A program made the translations under genes and the position numbers. Positions 12,501 through 20,228 of a stretch of DNA of 20,228 bases are shown in pieces (the stretch's first letter is position 1; each line of letters starts with the position of its first letter). Source of the DNA: JAOUEE01 sp051011595. Lineage in GTDB: Bacteria; Actinomycetota; Acidimicrobiia; Acidimicrobiales; SHLQ01. The notes beneath the pieces are model-generated. The model was not told where the DNA came from and did not search any database. It was given only the letters and a program-made list of their open reading frames with translations. The stretch covers positions 1 through 20,228 of the forward strand of contig JBPCTQ010000391.1 in NCBI GenBank assembly GCA_051011595.1. The letters run 5' to 3'.

Positions 12501-15197
12501 ATGCTGAAACTCACCCTTCGCTCCCTCGGCGACAACTGGATTCGTTTCGTGCTCACCTCGCTGGCCGTGGTGCTGGGGGTGTCGTTCGTGGTGGCCAGCT
12601 TCATGATCACCGACAGCCTCCGGTCGGTGTTCGGCGACCTGGCCGGCGAGATCAACGCCGGCAAGGACCTGATCGTGCGCGGTTCGGTCGAGTTCGGCGA
12701 ACGCGAGAACGACACGCCGGCGGTGAGCGAAGATCTCATCGCCCAGATCAACGCCATCGACGGGGTCGACCTGGTCGAAGGTTCCATTTTCCAGTTCGGT
12801 GTGGTGCCGGTCGCCCCCGACGGCGAGGCCGTCGAGACCCAAGGGCCGCTGGCCGGCCTCAACTGGAGCGACCAGCCCGAGCTGACCCAGCTCCAGATGA
12901 TCGACGGAGAACCGCCGCGAGCCGCCGACGAATTCGTACTCGAACCCGACACGATCGACGAATACGACTTCGTGATCGGCGAGACCTACACCGTCGTCAC
13001 CCCGGCGGTCGGTCCCCAGGACTTCCGACTGACCGGGGCGTTCCAATTCGGCCTCGAGGAGGACGCGTCGGTCGGTGCCCTGATCTCGGCCTTCGAGCCG
13101 ACAACCGCCCAGGAGGTGCTCGGGTATCCCAACAGCTGGCAGGAGATCTGGATCTCGGTCGACGACGGCTCGGTCGATTCGGTTCGCGCCGCCATCGAAC
13201 CGCTGTTACCCGGCGATGCCGAAGTGGTGAGCGGCCAGGAGAGCGAGGAGGAATTCGAGGACGGCTTCGAATCCTTCCTCGGACCGTTCCGCACGATCAT
13301 GCTCGTGTTCGCCGTGATCGTGGCCTTCGTCAGCGCCTTCCTCATCTACAACACCTTCAACATCGTCCTCGGTCAACGCATTCGCGAGCTGGGCCTGTTG
13401 CGCGCCATCGGCGCCACCGGCACCCAGGTCTCGGGGTCGGTCATCATCGAAGCGGCCGTAGTGGGTGTGGCGGCCACCCTGGTCGGCCTCGCCGGTGGGT
13501 TCGCCGCCGCCCTGGGCATCCAGGGTCTGTTCGGTCTGTTCGGGGCCGACTTCCCCGACGGGCCCCTGCCGCTGGCCCTGCGAACAGTGGTGGTGGCCGC
13601 CATCGTCGGCATCGGGTTCACCCTGGTGGCCGCCGTGCTGCCGGCGTTCAAGGCATCAACCATTCCTCCCATCGCGGCGCTGGCCGAAGGTGTCGGTGCC
13701 CGAGAAACGACCGGTCGAGGGCGAACCATCATCGGCGCCATCGCCGCCTTCATCGGCATCGCGCTCACCGCTCTGGGATTGTTCGGATCCTTCGACAGCA
13801 CCGCACCGCAGTTGTACGCCCTCGGTGCGGGCGCGCTGGTGGTGTTCATCGCCACCGCCATCTTGAGCCCGCTCATCGCCGGACCGGCGTCGCGGATGCT
13901 GGGTTCGCGCCCGGTGGGTGTTCTGTTCGTGATCCTGGGACCGCTGCTGTTGCTGGCCGGAGCGGCCGGGGTGGTCACCGGAGTGGTGTTGGCCATCAGC
14001 GAGGCGCCGGCGGCCATCTTGTTGGTGCTGCCGGCGGCGTTGCTGGCCTACAGCGGGTGGAGTGCGCTCCAGGCCGGACTGAGCTCGTTCCGGTTGGCCG
14101 GTGTGCTGGGCCGCAAGAACGCGTCGGAGAGTCCGCAGCGCACCGCCACCACCGCCATTGCCCTCACCATCGGCATCGCTCTGGTCACCACCGTGACGGT
14201 GGTCGGTACCTCACTGAAGGAGTCGTTCGCCGCCTCCATCGACACCGGCGTCACCGCCGACTTCATCTTCACCGACGAGAGCTTCAGCGGCCTGCCCGTC
14301 ACCTTGGCCGACGACGTGGCCGCGCTCGACGAGATCGGCACCAGCACCGCCGGCCGATCGGGAACCATCGAGCTCGACGGCGACGAACGCGGCGTCGATG
14401 CCTACGGGTTCGACTCGATCGGCGAACTCCTCGACTTCGGCGTGTCGGAAGGGTCACTCGATCCGTCCGGTGTCGCCATCTATCGCGAGGTGTTCGAGGA
14501 CAACGCCATGGCCCTCGGCGACGACGTCGATGTGCGCTTCCAGAGCGGCGACCAGATCACCGTCCCGATCGTGGCCGTGTTCGACGAGAACAACCTGGCC
14601 TCCAGCGTGCTGATGGACCTCGAGTTGTTCGAAGCCAACACCGACGGTTCGGCCGACGACTTCGTGGTGGCCCGAATCGCCGACGACGCCGAGACCGAAC
14701 AGGCTCGCCAAGCCGTCGAGTCGCTGGTCGCGTCGTACCCGGGTTCGCGGGTCGAGGACCAGAGCGAGTTCCTCGACCGCCAGGAATCAAACCTCAACAA
14801 CGTGCTGGCCATCGTCAACGTGTTCTTGCTTGTGGCGGTGCTGATCGCCCTCATCGGCATCATCAACACCCTCACCCTGTCGGTGTTCGAACGCACACGC
14901 GAGATCGGCCTGATGCGGGCGGTGGGCATGAGCCGCAAGCAGACGGTGAACATGATCCGGTGGGAGGCGGCCATCGTGGCGCTGTTCGGAGCCGTGCTGG
15001 GTGCCATCATCGGCGTGGTGTTCGGATGGGCCATCACCCTGGCCGTACCCGACGACTTCATCGATCGAACCGCAGTGCCCGTTCCCACGCTGGTGCAGTT
15101 CCTGGTGGTGGCCGCCGTCATCGGCATGCTGGCTGCCTACTTCCCGGCCCGACGGGCCAGCCGGATGAAAGTGCTCGATGCCATCGCCCACTCCTGA
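12501..15197 (+). CDS. FtsX-like ABC transporter permease (first of two)
   Basis: An 898-residue membrane protein built as two FtsX/MacB-type halves. Helix 1 (about 12-35) is followed by a large extracytoplasmic MacB_PCD-like domain (about 36-260). Three helices then carry the coupling segment LGQRIRELGLLRAIGATG (about 290-308). A Gly/Ala-rich cluster of extra helices lies in the middle (about 410-530). The second half repeats the plan: helix near 548-570, a second extracytoplasmic domain (about 571-768), and a final FtsX domain with SVFERTREIGLMRAVGMSR (about 793-811) and terminal helices ending ARRASRMKVLDAIAHS. The repeated RE(I/L)GLxRA(V/I)G motif is the usual contact with the ATPase. GGAG is 6 nt before the ATG. 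Role could be lipid, lipoprotein or peptide extraction or cell-envelope remodelling; not resolvable from sequence. It ends in tandem stops (TGA TAG). Confidence 0.93.
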   Translation: MLKLTLRSLGDNWIRFVLTSLAVVLGVSFVVASFMITDSLRSVFGDLAGEINAGKDLIVRGSVEFGERENDTPAVSEDLIAQINAIDGVDLVEGSIFQFGVVPVAPDGEAVETQGPLAGLNWSDQPELTQLQMIDGEPPRAADEFVLEPDTIDEYDFVIGETYTVVTPAVGPQDFRLTGAFQFGLEEDASVGALISAFEPTTAQEVLGYPNSWQEIWISVDDGSVDSVRAAIEPLLPGDAEVVSGQESEEEFEDGFESFLGPFRTIMLVFAVIVAFVSAFLIYNTFNIVLGQRIRELGLLRAIGATGTQVSGSVIIEAAVVGVAATLVGLAGGFAAALGIQGLFGLFGADFPDGPLPLALRTVVVAAIVGIGFTLVAAVLPAFKASTIPPIAALAEGVGARETTGRGRTIIGAIAAFIGIALTALGLFGSFDSTAPQLYALGAGALVVFIATAILSPLIAGPASRMLGSRPVGVLFVILGPLLLLAGAAGVVTGVVLAISEAPAAILLVLPAALLAYSGWSALQAGLSSFRLAGVLGRKNASESPQRTATTAIALTIGIALVTTVTVVGTSLKESFAASIDTGVTADFIFTDESFSGLPVTLADDVAALDEIGTSTAGRSGTIELDGDERGVDAYGFDSIGELLDFGVSEGSLDPSGVAIYREVFEDNAMALGDDVDVRFQSGDQITVPIVAVFDENNLASSVLMDLELFEANTDGSADDFVVARIADDAETEQARQAVESLVASYPGSRVEDQSEFLDRQESNLNNVLAIVNVFLLVAVLIALIGIINTLTLSVFERTREIGLMRAVGMSRKQTVNMIRWEAAIVALFGAVLGAIIGVVFGWAITLAVPDDFIDRTAVPVPTLVQFLVVAAVIGMLAAYFPARRASRMKVLDAIAHS

Positions 15198-15218
15198 TAG
15201 GCGCCGACCGGGTCAGCG

Positions 15219-17951
15219 ATGCTGCGACTGACGCTACGCAACATCGCCGACCGGCCCTTCCGGTTCCTGCTCACCACCGCGGCGGTGGTGTTGGGAGTGA
15301 TGTTCGTGGTGGGGACGTTCATCACCACCGACAATCTGCGTGACCGCTTCGACGAGGTGGCGTTCGACGTCGTCGGCCCCAACGCCGACCTGGCCATCCG
15401 CACCCGCCTCGCAGTGGGTCAGGACGACGACTTCAGTGGCAACCGTCTGCCCCTTCCCGAGCGGGCCCTCGAGATCGTGGCCGATGTCCCCGGGGTGGCG
15501 GCGGTGGAAGGACGCCACCAGTCGTTCGATGCCACCCCCATCACCAACGCCGGTGAGGCCATCGACACCACCCCGGCGCCGCGGTTCGGTTACAACTGGT
15601 CGGGGGTCGACGAGCTGTCGCAGATCTTCCTGCAGCCCGGCGGCCGAGAGCCCGAGTACAAGGGGTCGATCTACGACCCCGACTACCAGGGCGAGTTCCT
15701 AGTCGACGTCGACATTGCCGACGAGTACGGCTTCGAGATCGGGCAGGTCTACACCGTGGCCGGGGCGGTCGGCGCTCGATCCTTCGAGCTGGTCGGGCTC
15801 ATCAGCTTCGGCGCCCCCGACGAACACAAAACCGCCGGCGCGTCGTTCGTGGCCTTCGACGACCGGACGTCCCAGGAGTTCTACAACCGGATCGGGGCGT
15901 ACGACTACGCCGTCATCGCGCTGGATCCCGCCACCGACCCGGTGGCGGTGACGGCCGAGATCGACCGACGGATCACCGACGCCCGCCAGGACATCATCGA
16001 GAGCTACATCATCGATCTGCTGGCCGTCCCCGAGGCTCTGCCGTTCGACCCGAACGAGGTGACCGCGGGCGGCGATCCGCTCGAACAACTCTCGGGCGCC
16101 AGCATCCAGGTGCTCACGGCCGAGGAACTGATCGAGGACAACAAGGGCCAGTTCGACCAGATCCTCGACATCCTCCAGAACGTGCTGTTGGCCTTCGCCA
16201 TCATCGGCGTGGTGGTGAGTGCGTTCATCATCAACAACACGTTCAACATCATCCTCGGCCAACGCATTCGGGAGCTGGCCCTGTTGCGGGCGATCGGTGC
16301 CACCGGTCGCCAGGTCCGCAACGCGGTGATCATCGAAGCGCTGATGGTGGGGCTGGTGGCCACGGTCTTGGGATTCGTGTTCGGTATCGGTCTGGCCTGG
16401 TTGTTGCGGCAGGGCCTGGTGGCCCTCGATTTCGGCGACCTGGCCAACCGCTACCCCCTGAGGCCCACCACGCTCATCGTCGGCATCACACTCGGGATGG
16501 GTGTCACCTTGTTGGCTGCGCTGGCTCCCGCCTGGCGAGCCCAAAGGGTGTCACCGATGGCCGCGCTGCACGAAGACCTCCGGCTGCCGGCGTCGAGCAT
16601 GCGGCGTCGCATCACCAGCGGATCCGTTGTGCTCGCAGTGGGGATCGCGCTGTTGGTCCTGGCCGTGGTGATGACCTCGCGACTGCTCTGGCTCATGGTG
16701 CTCATCGCCCTCGGTTCCTTGCTGGTCTTCCTCGGCGTCTATCTGCTGAGCCCCCTGTTGAGCCGTCCCATGGCGCAGCTGTTCGGCCGCCCGATCCAGT
16801 GGGTCTTCGGGCTTCCCGGGAGGCTGGCCCGCGAGTCGGCGGGGAGCAATGCCCGGCGCACCGCCGCCGCCGCGGCGGCGCTCACCATCGGCCTGGCGCT
16901 GGTGTCCACCGCGGCAGTGGTGGCCGATTCGGTGCGAGCCACCTTCATCGCCACCCTCGACGACAGCGTCGACGCCGACTACTTCTTGTTCGTCAGCACC
17001 TTCGATCCCACCGCCGGGTTCAGTCGCGAGGCCAGCGATGGGGTGGTGGCGGTCACCGAACAAGACGCCACCTTCGAGTCCGTCGTCCGTTACCGATTCG
17101 CCCTCGACGGCATCGCCGTGCAGGACGACGCCAAGGACGTCTTCGGTACCGACCTCGGCCTGCTGGTCGATCACATCGATCCGGGTGTGATCGAGGGCTC
17201 GCTCGACGACGTGGGGCCCCGGTCGATCATCGTGCACCGCGACCCGGCAGCCGACCTGGGAGTGGAGATCGGTGACACCATCAACGTGCAGTTCCCCGGC
17301 GGTCAACAGGAACCATTGGAGCTCGCCGCCATCTACGAGGACTCCACCGTGGTGGGCAACTGGGTGATCGACCTGGAGCTGTTCGGGATCTACCTGCCCA
17401 CCATTCCCGACGGGTTCATGACCGTGAACCTCGCCCCGGGTGGTGATTCTCTCCAAGCCGAGTCCGCCTTGCAGTTCGCCCTGGCCGAGTACCCCAACAT
17501 CAACATCCAGGACCGCGACGAGTTCCGTGAGAGCCAGGAGCAGCAGCTGGCCATCATCTTGTCGCTGGTGATCGTCTTCGTGCTGTTGTCGCTGGTCATC
17601 GCCGTACTCGGTATCGCCATCACCATGGCCCTGTCGGTGTTCGAGCGAACTCGGGAGATCGGTTTGCTGCGAGCGGTGGGAATGAGCCGACGCCAGGCCC
17701 GGCGGATGATCCGCTGGGAATCGGTGATCATCGCCCTGTTCGGCGGGCTGTTGGGTATCGCCATCGGCACCATCCTCGGCCTGGCCGTGGCCCTGGTGTT
17801 GCCGGAGACCTTCATCGACGTGATCTCCATCCCCTGGTGGGTGCTCGGCGGCTCGTTGGTGGCCTGCGCGATCTTCGGTCTGATCGCCGCCTTCTTCCCG
17901 GCTCGGCGCGCCGGCCGCCTCCAGATCCTCGACGCCATCGCCAACGAGTAG
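15219..17951 (+). CDS. FtsX-like ABC transporter permease (second of two)
   Basis: A 910-residue paralogue of the preceding permease with the same two-half design: helix 1 (about 12-35), large extracytoplasmic domain (about 36-320), helix and coupling segment LGQRIRELALLRAIGATG (about 346-364), middle helices, second half starting near 549, and the final FtsX domain with SVFERTREIGLLRAVGMSR (about 804-822). The N termini MLKLTLRSLGDN and MLRLTLRNIADR and the closing ARRAGRLQILDAIANE show that the two arose by duplication. Compared with the first, its first extracytoplasmic domain is about 60 residues longer, its middle hydrophobic region is shorter, and there is a charged stretch near LTAEELIEDNKG. 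It starts 21 nt after the preceding stop with no clear Shine-Dalgarno, so translation is probably coupled. The two permeases likely form a heterodimer with the single ATPase. Confidence 0.93.
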   Translation: MLRLTLRNIADRPFRFLLTTAAVVLGVMFVVGTFITTDNLRDRFDEVAFDVVGPNADLAIRTRLAVGQDDDFSGNRLPLPERALEIVADVPGVAAVEGRHQSFDATPITNAGEAIDTTPAPRFGYNWSGVDELSQIFLQPGGREPEYKGSIYDPDYQGEFLVDVDIADEYGFEIGQVYTVAGAVGARSFELVGLISFGAPDEHKTAGASFVAFDDRTSQEFYNRIGAYDYAVIALDPATDPVAVTAEIDRRITDARQDIIESYIIDLLAVPEALPFDPNEVTAGGDPLEQLSGASIQVLTAEELIEDNKGQFDQILDILQNVLLAFAIIGVVVSAFIINNTFNIILGQRIRELALLRAIGATGRQVRNAVIIEALMVGLVATVLGFVFGIGLAWLLRQGLVALDFGDLANRYPLRPTTLIVGITLGMGVTLLAALAPAWRAQRVSPMAALHEDLRLPASSMRRRITSGSVVLAVGIALLVLAVVMTSRLLWLMVLIALGSLLVFLGVYLLSPLLSRPMAQLFGRPIQWVFGLPGRLARESAGSNARRTAAAAAALTIGLALVSTAAVVADSVRATFIATLDDSVDADYFLFVSTFDPTAGFSREASDGVVAVTEQDATFESVVRYRFALDGIAVQDDAKDVFGTDLGLLVDHIDPGVIEGSLDDVGPRSIIVHRDPAADLGVEIGDTINVQFPGGQQEPLELAAIYEDSTVVGNWVIDLELFGIYLPTIPDGFMTVNLAPGGDSLQAESALQFALAEYPNINIQDRDEFRESQEQQLAIILSLVIVFVLLSLVIAVLGIAITMALSVFERTREIGLLRAVGMSRRQARRMIRWESVIIALFGGLLGIAIGTILGLAVALVLPETFIDVISIPWWVLGGSLVACAIFGLIAAFFPARRAGRLQILDAIANE

Positions 17952-17979
17952 AGCGCACCCACCCGGTCCGGCCGATTCG

Positions 17980-18016
17980 GCGTGAGAAACCGGTCAGGGT
18001 GACCACTTTCTCACGC
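17980..18016 (+). terminator. Two-part long hairpin terminator after the ABC operon
   Basis: GCGTGAGAAA (17980-17989) pairs perfectly with TTTCTCACGC (18007-18016); inside, GGTCA (17992-17996) pairs with TGACC (18000-18004) around GGG, with a 2x2 internal loop (CC/AC) between. ATTTT follows directly. This is the strongest factor-independent terminator shape in the window; it lies 28 nt after the stop of the second permease and just upstream of the GNAT promoter. Confidence 0.7.
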
Positions 18017-18042
18017 ATTTTCGTGGGGTTGGTGGGGCTGGA

Positions 18043-18048
18043 TAGCTT
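18043..18048 (+). promoter_or_regulatory. -10 hexamer TAGCTT, leaderless promoter of second GNAT
   Basis: TAGCTT (TANNNT) ends 7 nt before the ATG at 18056; two GTG codons between are in frame. No Shine-Dalgarno is seen, so transcription probably begins at or next to the start codon. Confidence 0.5.
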
Positions 18049-18055
18049 CGTGGTG

Positions 18056-18535
18056 ATGGACCGAACCGAGCCGGTCGACATCACCGTCGAGGACCCGGCC
18101 ACCGACGCCGCCCGGTTCTGTATCGCGGCGTACTTCGCCGAGCTCGACCAGCGTTTCGACCGCGGCTTCGATCCCGCTCGTTCGCTTCCGGCCGACGACA
18201 CCGAGCTGCGCGAACCGGCAGGACAGCTGCTGGTCGCTCGACTGCGGGGTGAGCCAGTGGGTTGTGGTGCGGTCAAGTTCCACGGGCCGGACCCGGCCGA
18301 GCTCAAACGTATGTGGGTGGCTGATTCCGCCCGTGGTCTGGGGCTCGGGCGCCGGCTGCTCGTCGAGCTGGAACGATCGGCGATGGCCCACGGCGCCACC
18401 GTGGCCCAGCTCGAGACCAATCGTTCCCTCGTCGAGGCCATTGCCTTGTACCGGTCGGCGGGCTACGTCGAGGTCGAGGCGTTCAACGACGAAACCTTCG
18501 CCCACCACTGGTTCGAGAAACGGCTCGTCGACTGA
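18056..18535 (+). CDS. GNAT family N-acetyltransferase
   Basis: A 159-residue acetyltransferase of the GNAT superfamily. Motif A with the acetyl-CoA pyrophosphate loop is LKRMWVADSARGLGLGRRLL (about 82-101), containing the RGxGxG-type signature. The following helix ends in TVAQLETNRSLVEAIALYRS, and AGYVEVEAFND gives the final strand region, as is common in MarR-associated or GNAT-only proteins. Before the domain, a short N terminus with YFAELDQRFDRGFDP is shared with many single-domain GNATs. Substrate unknown. Soluble. An open frame runs further upstream through the terminator into the permease gene but cannot be the real N terminus; a leaderless promoter supports the ATG at 18056 (GTG at 18050 or 18053 are near alternatives). 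No close neighbour explains its role. Confidence 0.9.
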   Translation: MDRTEPVDITVEDPATDAARFCIAAYFAELDQRFDRGFDPARSLPADDTELREPAGQLLVARLRGEPVGCGAVKFHGPDPAELKRMWVADSARGLGLGRRLLVELERSAMAHGATVAQLETNRSLVEAIALYRSAGYVEVEAFNDETFAHHWFEKRLVD

Positions 18536-18591
18536 TGTCGGCGGTCGGGCCGATCCGCCCGAGAAGACACCGATTCGTGGTCCGCGCCGCA

Positions 18592-18597
18592 TAGGGT
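18592..18597 (+). promoter_or_regulatory. -10 hexamer TAGGGT, leaderless promoter of the hydrolase gene
   Basis: TAGGGT (TANNNT) ends 7 nt before the ATG at 18605, with no Shine-Dalgarno between. This is the same spacing as for the preceding GNAT gene. Confidence 0.5.
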
Positions 18598-18604
18598 CTC
18601 GACC

Positions 18605-19588
18605 ATGCGTAGATCCCTTCTCATCCCTGGGGTTGCGATTGCCGGAGCGCTCGGTGGCACTGCCGTTGCGGTACGTCGCACCCTCAACCAATGGGCTCAG
18701 AACCCCGACCCGCTGCACGGCCAGCCACCCCGTTTCCCACCCGGTCAGAGCCGAACCGTCCAGACCGACGACGGCGCCGAGATCTACACCCGCCGATCAG
18801 GCGCGGGACCCACGATCGTGTTGGTGCACGGCCTCACCAGCAACCACGACGACTGGGGACCGGTGGCCGAACGACTGGTGGCCGCGGGATTCGAGGTGGT
18901 GGCCGTCGATCAACGCGGTCATGGAGGATCCACCGTGGGACGCGATGGGTTCGGTGTCGAGCGTCAGGCAGCCGACCTGGCCCAGGTGCTCGTCGCCCTC
19001 GACGTGCGCGATGCGCTGTTGGCCGGCCACTCCATGGGGGGCATGGCGGCCATGGGCGTCGCCGTACACGACCCCGAAGTGCTCGGCGACCGGGTGGCCG
19101 GTCTGGGCCTGGTGGCCACCTCGGCCACGATGCAACAGCGTCACAACCAGGTTCAGTTCCGCATCGGCGCCACCCCGCCGGCTCGTCGACTGGGTCGCCA
19201 CCCCGAGTGGTTCACCATTGCCACCGGCAAGACGGTGCTCGGCGCCCGTCCCAGCCTCGGCCTGGTGCGGGCCAGCTTGGCCTCGTACCACCGCTGCCCA
19301 GAGGCCACCCGGATCGGGGCCGCCCAGGGGCTGCTCGACTTCGACATCCTCGAACGCCTGCCCGGCATCGACTGCCCCACCTTGGTGGTGTGTGGGGATC
19401 ACGACCGACTGACCCCGCACGCCCGCAGCGAGGAGATCGCCGACGGCATCCCGAACGCCCGGCTGGTCACCCTCGCCGATGCCGGTCACATGGTGATCTG
19501 GGAAGAGATCGACCAACTGGCCGACCTGCTGGCCGGATTCGCCCGGGATGTGCAGGCCGGCACCCGTACCACCACCGGTTCGGGCTGA
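18605..19588 (+). CDS. Alpha/beta hydrolase with N-terminal membrane anchor
   Basis: A 327-residue alpha/beta-hydrolase-fold protein. Residues 5-23 are hydrophobic (LLIPGVAIAGALGGTAVAV) after MRRS and before RR, which fits an uncleaved membrane anchor or a weak signal peptide. The oxyanion motif is VLVHGLTSN (72-80), then VDQRGHGGS (101-109) and the nucleophile elbow GHSMGG with S143. The acid is likely D267 in CGDHDRLTP and the base H295 in ADAGHMVIWEE, so the triad appears complete. The cap region between 147 and 250 is typical in length. Substrate cannot be assigned; such enzymes act on esters, epoxides, lactones or lipids. The start ATG follows a leaderless -10 box. The gene is 69 nt after the GNAT but seems separately transcribed. 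It is convergent with the Lhr gene, stops 12 nt apart. Confidence 0.92.
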   Translation: MRRSLLIPGVAIAGALGGTAVAVRRTLNQWAQNPDPLHGQPPRFPPGQSRTVQTDDGAEIYTRRSGAGPTIVLVHGLTSNHDDWGPVAERLVAAGFEVVAVDQRGHGGSTVGRDGFGVERQAADLAQVLVALDVRDALLAGHSMGGMAAMGVAVHDPEVLGDRVAGLGLVATSATMQQRHNQVQFRIGATPPARRLGRHPEWFTIATGKTVLGARPSLGLVRASLASYHRCPEATRIGAAQGLLDFDILERLPGIDCPTLVVCGDHDRLTPHARSEEIADGIPNARLVTLADAGHMVIWEEIDQLADLLAGFARDVQAGTRTTTGSG

Positions 19589-19597
19589 GCCCGACCG
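19576..19597. terminator. Bidirectional terminator hairpin at hydrolase/Lhr junction
   Basis: CGG (19576-19578), a bulged T, and TCGGGC (19580-19585) pair with GCCCGA (19589-19594) and CCG (19595-19597). The 3-nt loop is the TGA stop codon of the hydrolase itself. It lies 3 nt from the end of the opposing gene. No U-tract. Confidence 0.5.
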
Positions 19598-19600
19598 AGG

Positions 19601-20228
19601 TCAACGAGACCGGTAGGTGAGGCCCCGATAACCCGGGGTGAAACCGGCTGCCTGCAGAGACTCGGCGACCGGCGTGCCGGTAACGGATTCCCCGTCGACG
19701 GTGCCGATCTCGAAGCCGCGCACCTGGCCTCGATCGACCATCGCCGCCACCGCGGCGGCCCAGCCCGGGGTGTCGTCGATGGCCGCGAAGGTGACCATGG
19801 ACCGGCCGCCCCGTTCGATGAACACCACCGGACGACCGTCGTCGATCACCACGTACGCACCCACCGAACGGGCGGGACGTCCGGCCGAGTCGGGCCACGG
19901 CAACGACGCGCCGTAGGGCTGAGCGGGATCGGTGGCCGCCAGCACCATGGTCTCGACCGGTGTGGTGTCGCTGCGCAACCGATCGACGGCACCGGCGACG
20001 GCGAACTGGGCCGCGCCCAGTCCCGACACGAAGTAGCCCCGACGGACCTTGCCCCGCTCTTCGAGCGCCTTCAGGACGGGATATACCCCGGCGAACCCGC
20101 CCTCGGCACCTCCACCGAGCGCGGCTTCGCGGGTGAGTACGCCGTACCGTTCGATCAACTGGAGGGCCCGGGCGTGTGCGGCCTCGGTGGGGGGCGGTGC
20201 CGGCAACAACAGCGGGGCCAAGAGCGAC
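19601..20228 (-). CDS. lhr: Lhr-family ATP-dependent helicase, C-terminal part (cut by window edge)
   Basis: Only the last 208 codons are in the window; the frame stays open to the right edge, so the gene begins outside. The sequence matches the C-terminal region of large Lhr helicases, superfamily 2 DNA helicases of about 1500 residues linked to DNA repair in actinobacteria. Recognisable stretches are LIERYGVLTREAAL, GGFAGVYPVLKALEERGKVR with RRGYFVSGLGAAQFAVAGAVDRLR (winged-helix/WH-like region), the VLAATDPAQPYGASLPWP block typical of the Lhr core tail, and the beta-rich end with VVFIERGGRSMVTF. The motor motifs (Walker A, DExH) lie outside. A TTG or Leu codon at 20221 is not the start. 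Nothing in the visible part is unusual; convergent with the alpha/beta hydrolase gene. Confidence 0.92.
   Translation of the reverse strand, partial: SLLAPLLLPAPPPTEAAHARALQLIERYGVLTREAALGGGAEGGFAGVYPVLKALEERGKVRRGYFVSGLGAAQFAVAGAVDRLRSDTTPVETMVLAATDPAQPYGASLPWPDSAGRPARSVGAYVVIDDGRPVVFIERGGRSMVTFAAIDDTPGWAAAVAAMVDRGQVRGFEIGTVDGESVTGTPVAESLQAAGFTPGYRGLTYRSR

Noticed and set aside
14057..15343. 428-residue plus-strand frame overlapping both permeases
   Set aside because: Arg/His-rich shadow frame of the permease gene, with no domain and no ribosome site.
17837..18055. N-terminal extension of the second GNAT into the permease gene
   Set aside because: It would be translated across the operon terminator and overlap the permease; the extra residues are Arg/Pro-rich and the leaderless promoter marks the ATG at 18056.

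Overview
This is a high-GC bacterial chromosome segment, densely packed with genes. The set suggests an actinomycete, probably of the Acidimicrobiia type. The reasons are a DUF2342/zincin-like protein, a class III cyclase fused to an AAA ATPase with TPR repeats, an actinobacterial-style Lhr helicase tail, a PPIase with the TACP...TCID lead-in, and many genes whose start codon lies 6-8 nt after a TANNNT -10 hexamer, the pattern of leaderless transcription. The taxonomic placement is inference; the window has no rRNA or other marker gene.

Layout. Bases 1-190 hold a tandem array of about 57-bp units that overlaps the 3' end of the first gene. Then come an NAD(P)-binding SDR-like protein with a C-terminal membrane anchor (minus), a DUF2342 protein (plus), an AcoX-type ATP-NAD kinase homologue (minus), a DHA2-type MFS exporter (plus), a cyclophilin PPIase (minus), a small zinc-ribbon protein (plus), a stand-alone cyclic-nucleotide-binding protein and a GNAT acetyltransferase (both minus), a 1-Cys peroxiredoxin (plus), a 1156-residue adenylate cyclase/AAA/TPR regulator (minus), an unrecognised 65-residue protein (minus), a LolD/MacB-type ABC ATPase with two large FtsX-family permeases (plus operon), a second GNAT (plus), an alpha/beta hydrolase (plus), and the C-terminal end of an Lhr-family helicase cut by the right edge (minus).

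Most genes are single transcription units alternating in strand. Four of the five convergent junctions carry a short hairpin that overlaps one or both stop codons and probably works as a terminator for both directions. Two units look like operons: GNAT plus cyclic-nucleotide-binding protein, and ABC ATPase plus two permeases. The ABC operon ends in a long two-part hairpin.

Functionally, the most suggestive group is at 5964-11291: a predicted cAMP-producing cyclase, a receiver domain with no output domain, and an adjacent acetyltransferase, around a peroxiredoxin. Together they could form a small cAMP/acetylation circuit, but this is only a hypothesis. I see no phage, IS element, CRISPR array, tRNA or rRNA, and no gene-free stretch longer than 300 bases. 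I found no clear evidence of a wholly new system.
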